From Actinomycetes bacterium (lineage in GTDB: Bacteria > Actinomycetota > Acidimicrobiia > Acidimicrobiales > RAAP-2), in the NCBI GenBank assembly GCA_021787255.1, contig JAJYMD010000091.1, positions 1 to 5,585 on the forward strand: 5,585 nucleotides of DNA, written 5' to 3'. Made by a program: the position numbers and the translations under genes. The notes under the pieces are model-generated. The model did not search any database. It had not been told where the DNA came from and was given only the letters and a program-made list of their open reading frames with translations. Below are positions 4,499-5,585 of the stretch, one piece after another (position 1 is the first letter of the stretch; each line of letters begins with the position of its first letter).

Positions 4499-5585
4499 CT
4501 ACCCGGGTGTGCCGGCTCTTGGCTCTTGCCGAGCCACGGTCTCCGTGCTCACAGGAGCAGCAGAGTCGTCGGCGAGCGGCGGCAGCACGCCCCGTCTGTC
4601 CTCGAGCGCGGGCGTCTCGGTGCCCGTTCCCCTGTGGCCGAGCGTAGGTGACGGCGACACGTCGAGCAGATCGGTCGTCGCCAGGTGCACACGCAGCTGG
4701 AACACGTCGGGGCGGTTGTAGTGGCCCGCGAAGTCGTGCCGGAGCTTCATGCGCACCCCGATCTCGAGGTCGAGGTCTGCGTACAAGATGTCCTCTTCGC
4801 GCCCCAGGGGGCCTGCGACGATTGAGCTGTCGGGTGCGACGACGCTGGAGCCACCGCAGAACTCTTCGCTGCGCAGCAGGGCCTCTTGGTCACCGTTCAC
4901 CTGAAGACGCTCGATGGCGTGCTCGTCCACGGTCCCGCACGCGCTGACCACGAAGGCCTTGGTCATCTGGGCGAAGGCCTGGGAATCGATCAGGACACGC
5001 TGTCGCAGAGGGGCTCCCGACGTCGGGAAGTGGCTGGGCCAGCTCATCACGTGCACCCGCGTGTACTGCATGGTGAGCGCACCGATGGCCAAAGGATTGG
5101 AATTCTCGCCACAGATCAACCCGCTGACGGCTCCGAAGCTCGTCGGTACCGGTACCAGACCTCTCGGCTCACCCGGTGCGTGCACGAGACGCTCGCCGAC
5201 GGTGGGGACGAGCTTCTGGTGCCGGCTCAGCACCCGACCGTCGGGGCCGAGGAACAACAGCGTGTTGTAGAGCGTCCCGAAGGTGCCGGGACGCTTCTCG
5301 CACATCCCGATGGCGACGTAGGCGCCCGCCTCGCGCGTCGCCTCTTGGAGAATGGAGACCTGAGGCCCGGGGATCTCGACGGCGTTCTCGAACAGCTCGA
5401 CGCTCAGGTCGTTGGCAATCTTGCTCGTCGCCGGATGGAAGTGGAACCAAAGCGGATGTGCGGGGATGAAGCCCTCGGGGAACGCGATCAGCTGGGCGCC
5501 GTGCTCGCCGGCACGGCGGATCAGCTCGCAGGCCTTTGCGGTGGAGGCCTCCCGGTCCAAGAAGACAGACGCCGCCTGTACGGCA
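4499..5585 (-). CDS. Nitrilase / carbon-nitrogen hydrolase-family enzyme (5' end cut by window edge)
   Basis: The enzyme hydrolyses nitriles (or related C-N bonds) to acids and ammonia through a Glu-Lys-Cys centre in the cytoplasm. Numbering from the TTG codon at 5560-5558, the catalytic Glu29 is in AFPEGFIPAHP. Lys116 is in RHQKLVPT, with the second structural Glu123 in VGERLVHAPG. The nucleophile Cys150 is in LICGENSNPLA (codon 5113-5111). GHYNRPDVFQLRV near residue 280 is the usual C-terminal nitrilase motif. The last 50 residues or so are a variable, low-complexity tail. Upstream of 5560 the frame stays open to the edge with AVQAASVF, the normal family N-terminus. The true start is therefore outside the window and the TTG is not it. 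The nucleophile context CGEN, not the commoner CWEN, marks a nitrilase subgroup; substrate range cannot be told. The gene converges on the LacI-family regulator with a 140-base gap. Confidence 0.93.
   Translation of the reverse strand, partial: AVQAASVFLDREASTAKACELIRRAGEHGAQLIAFPEGFIPAHPLWFHFHPATSKIANDLSVELFENAVEIPGPQVSILQEATREAGAYVAIGMCEKRPGTFGTLYNTLLFLGPDGRVLSRHQKLVPTVGERLVHAPGEPRGLVPVPTSFGAVSGLICGENSNPLAIGALTMQYTRVHVMSWPSHFPTSGAPLRQRVLIDSQAFAQMTKAFVVSACGTVDEHAIERLQVNGDQEALLRSEEFCGGSSVVAPDSSIVAGPLGREEDILYADLDLEIGVRMKLRHDFAGHYNRPDVFQLRVHLATTDLLDVSPSPTLGHRGTGTETPALEDRRGVLPPLADDSAAPVSTETVARQEPRAGTPG

Overview
The window is strongly GC-rich, with the third-codon-position GC bias, GTG/TTG starts and Arg/Ala-rich antisense frames typical of an actinobacterium. 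That is an inference from composition and protein style; no marker gene fixes the lineage. The window looks like a chromosomal accessory-metabolism locus. Its left half is decaying and its right half looks intact. I see no RNA gene, insertion sequence, CRISPR array, phage gene or origin.

Left half (1-2565). The window opens with four head-to-tail copies of a 17-bp unit (4-70). They end just before the start of an AhpD/carboxymuconolactone-decarboxylase (CMD) gene (80-538) that is broken by one in-frame TGA where homologues usually have Arg. Next comes a YiiM-type MOSC-domain gene (core 692-1310, open to 1504) with an unusual low-complexity tail. About 670 bases with no recognisable gene follow (1505-2173), holding several very short tandem duplications. 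On the minus strand at 2174-2565 lies a hidden gene remnant. Pieces of an isocitrate lyase/PEP mutase-superfamily protein are spread over all three minus frames, with a deletion and a frameshift.

Right half (2566-5585). A second, intact CMD-family gene (2614-3243) has a good Shine-Dalgarno and a perfect 12-bp palindrome with a central CpG just upstream. That palindrome resembles LacI/PurR-type operators. The CMD gene overlaps a LacI/GalR-family regulator (3228-4358), so the two are probably one translationally coupled operon. The palindrome lies in the divergent gap between the CMD gene and the PEP mutase-like remnant, so the regulator may once have controlled both. A nitrilase (4499-5585, minus strand, N-terminus cut by the window edge) faces the regulator convergently, with a 140-base gap and no convincing terminator.

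Taken together, this suggests a small-molecule catabolic or detoxification neighbourhood: a nitrile hydrolase, CMD/AhpD-type proteins, a PEP mutase-like enzyme and a sugar/effector-type repressor. The substrate cannot be read from the sequence. I do not see a clearly new biological system. The strongest non-obvious items are the concealed PEP mutase-family pseudogene, the nonsense-interrupted AhpD gene and the putative LacI-family operator.
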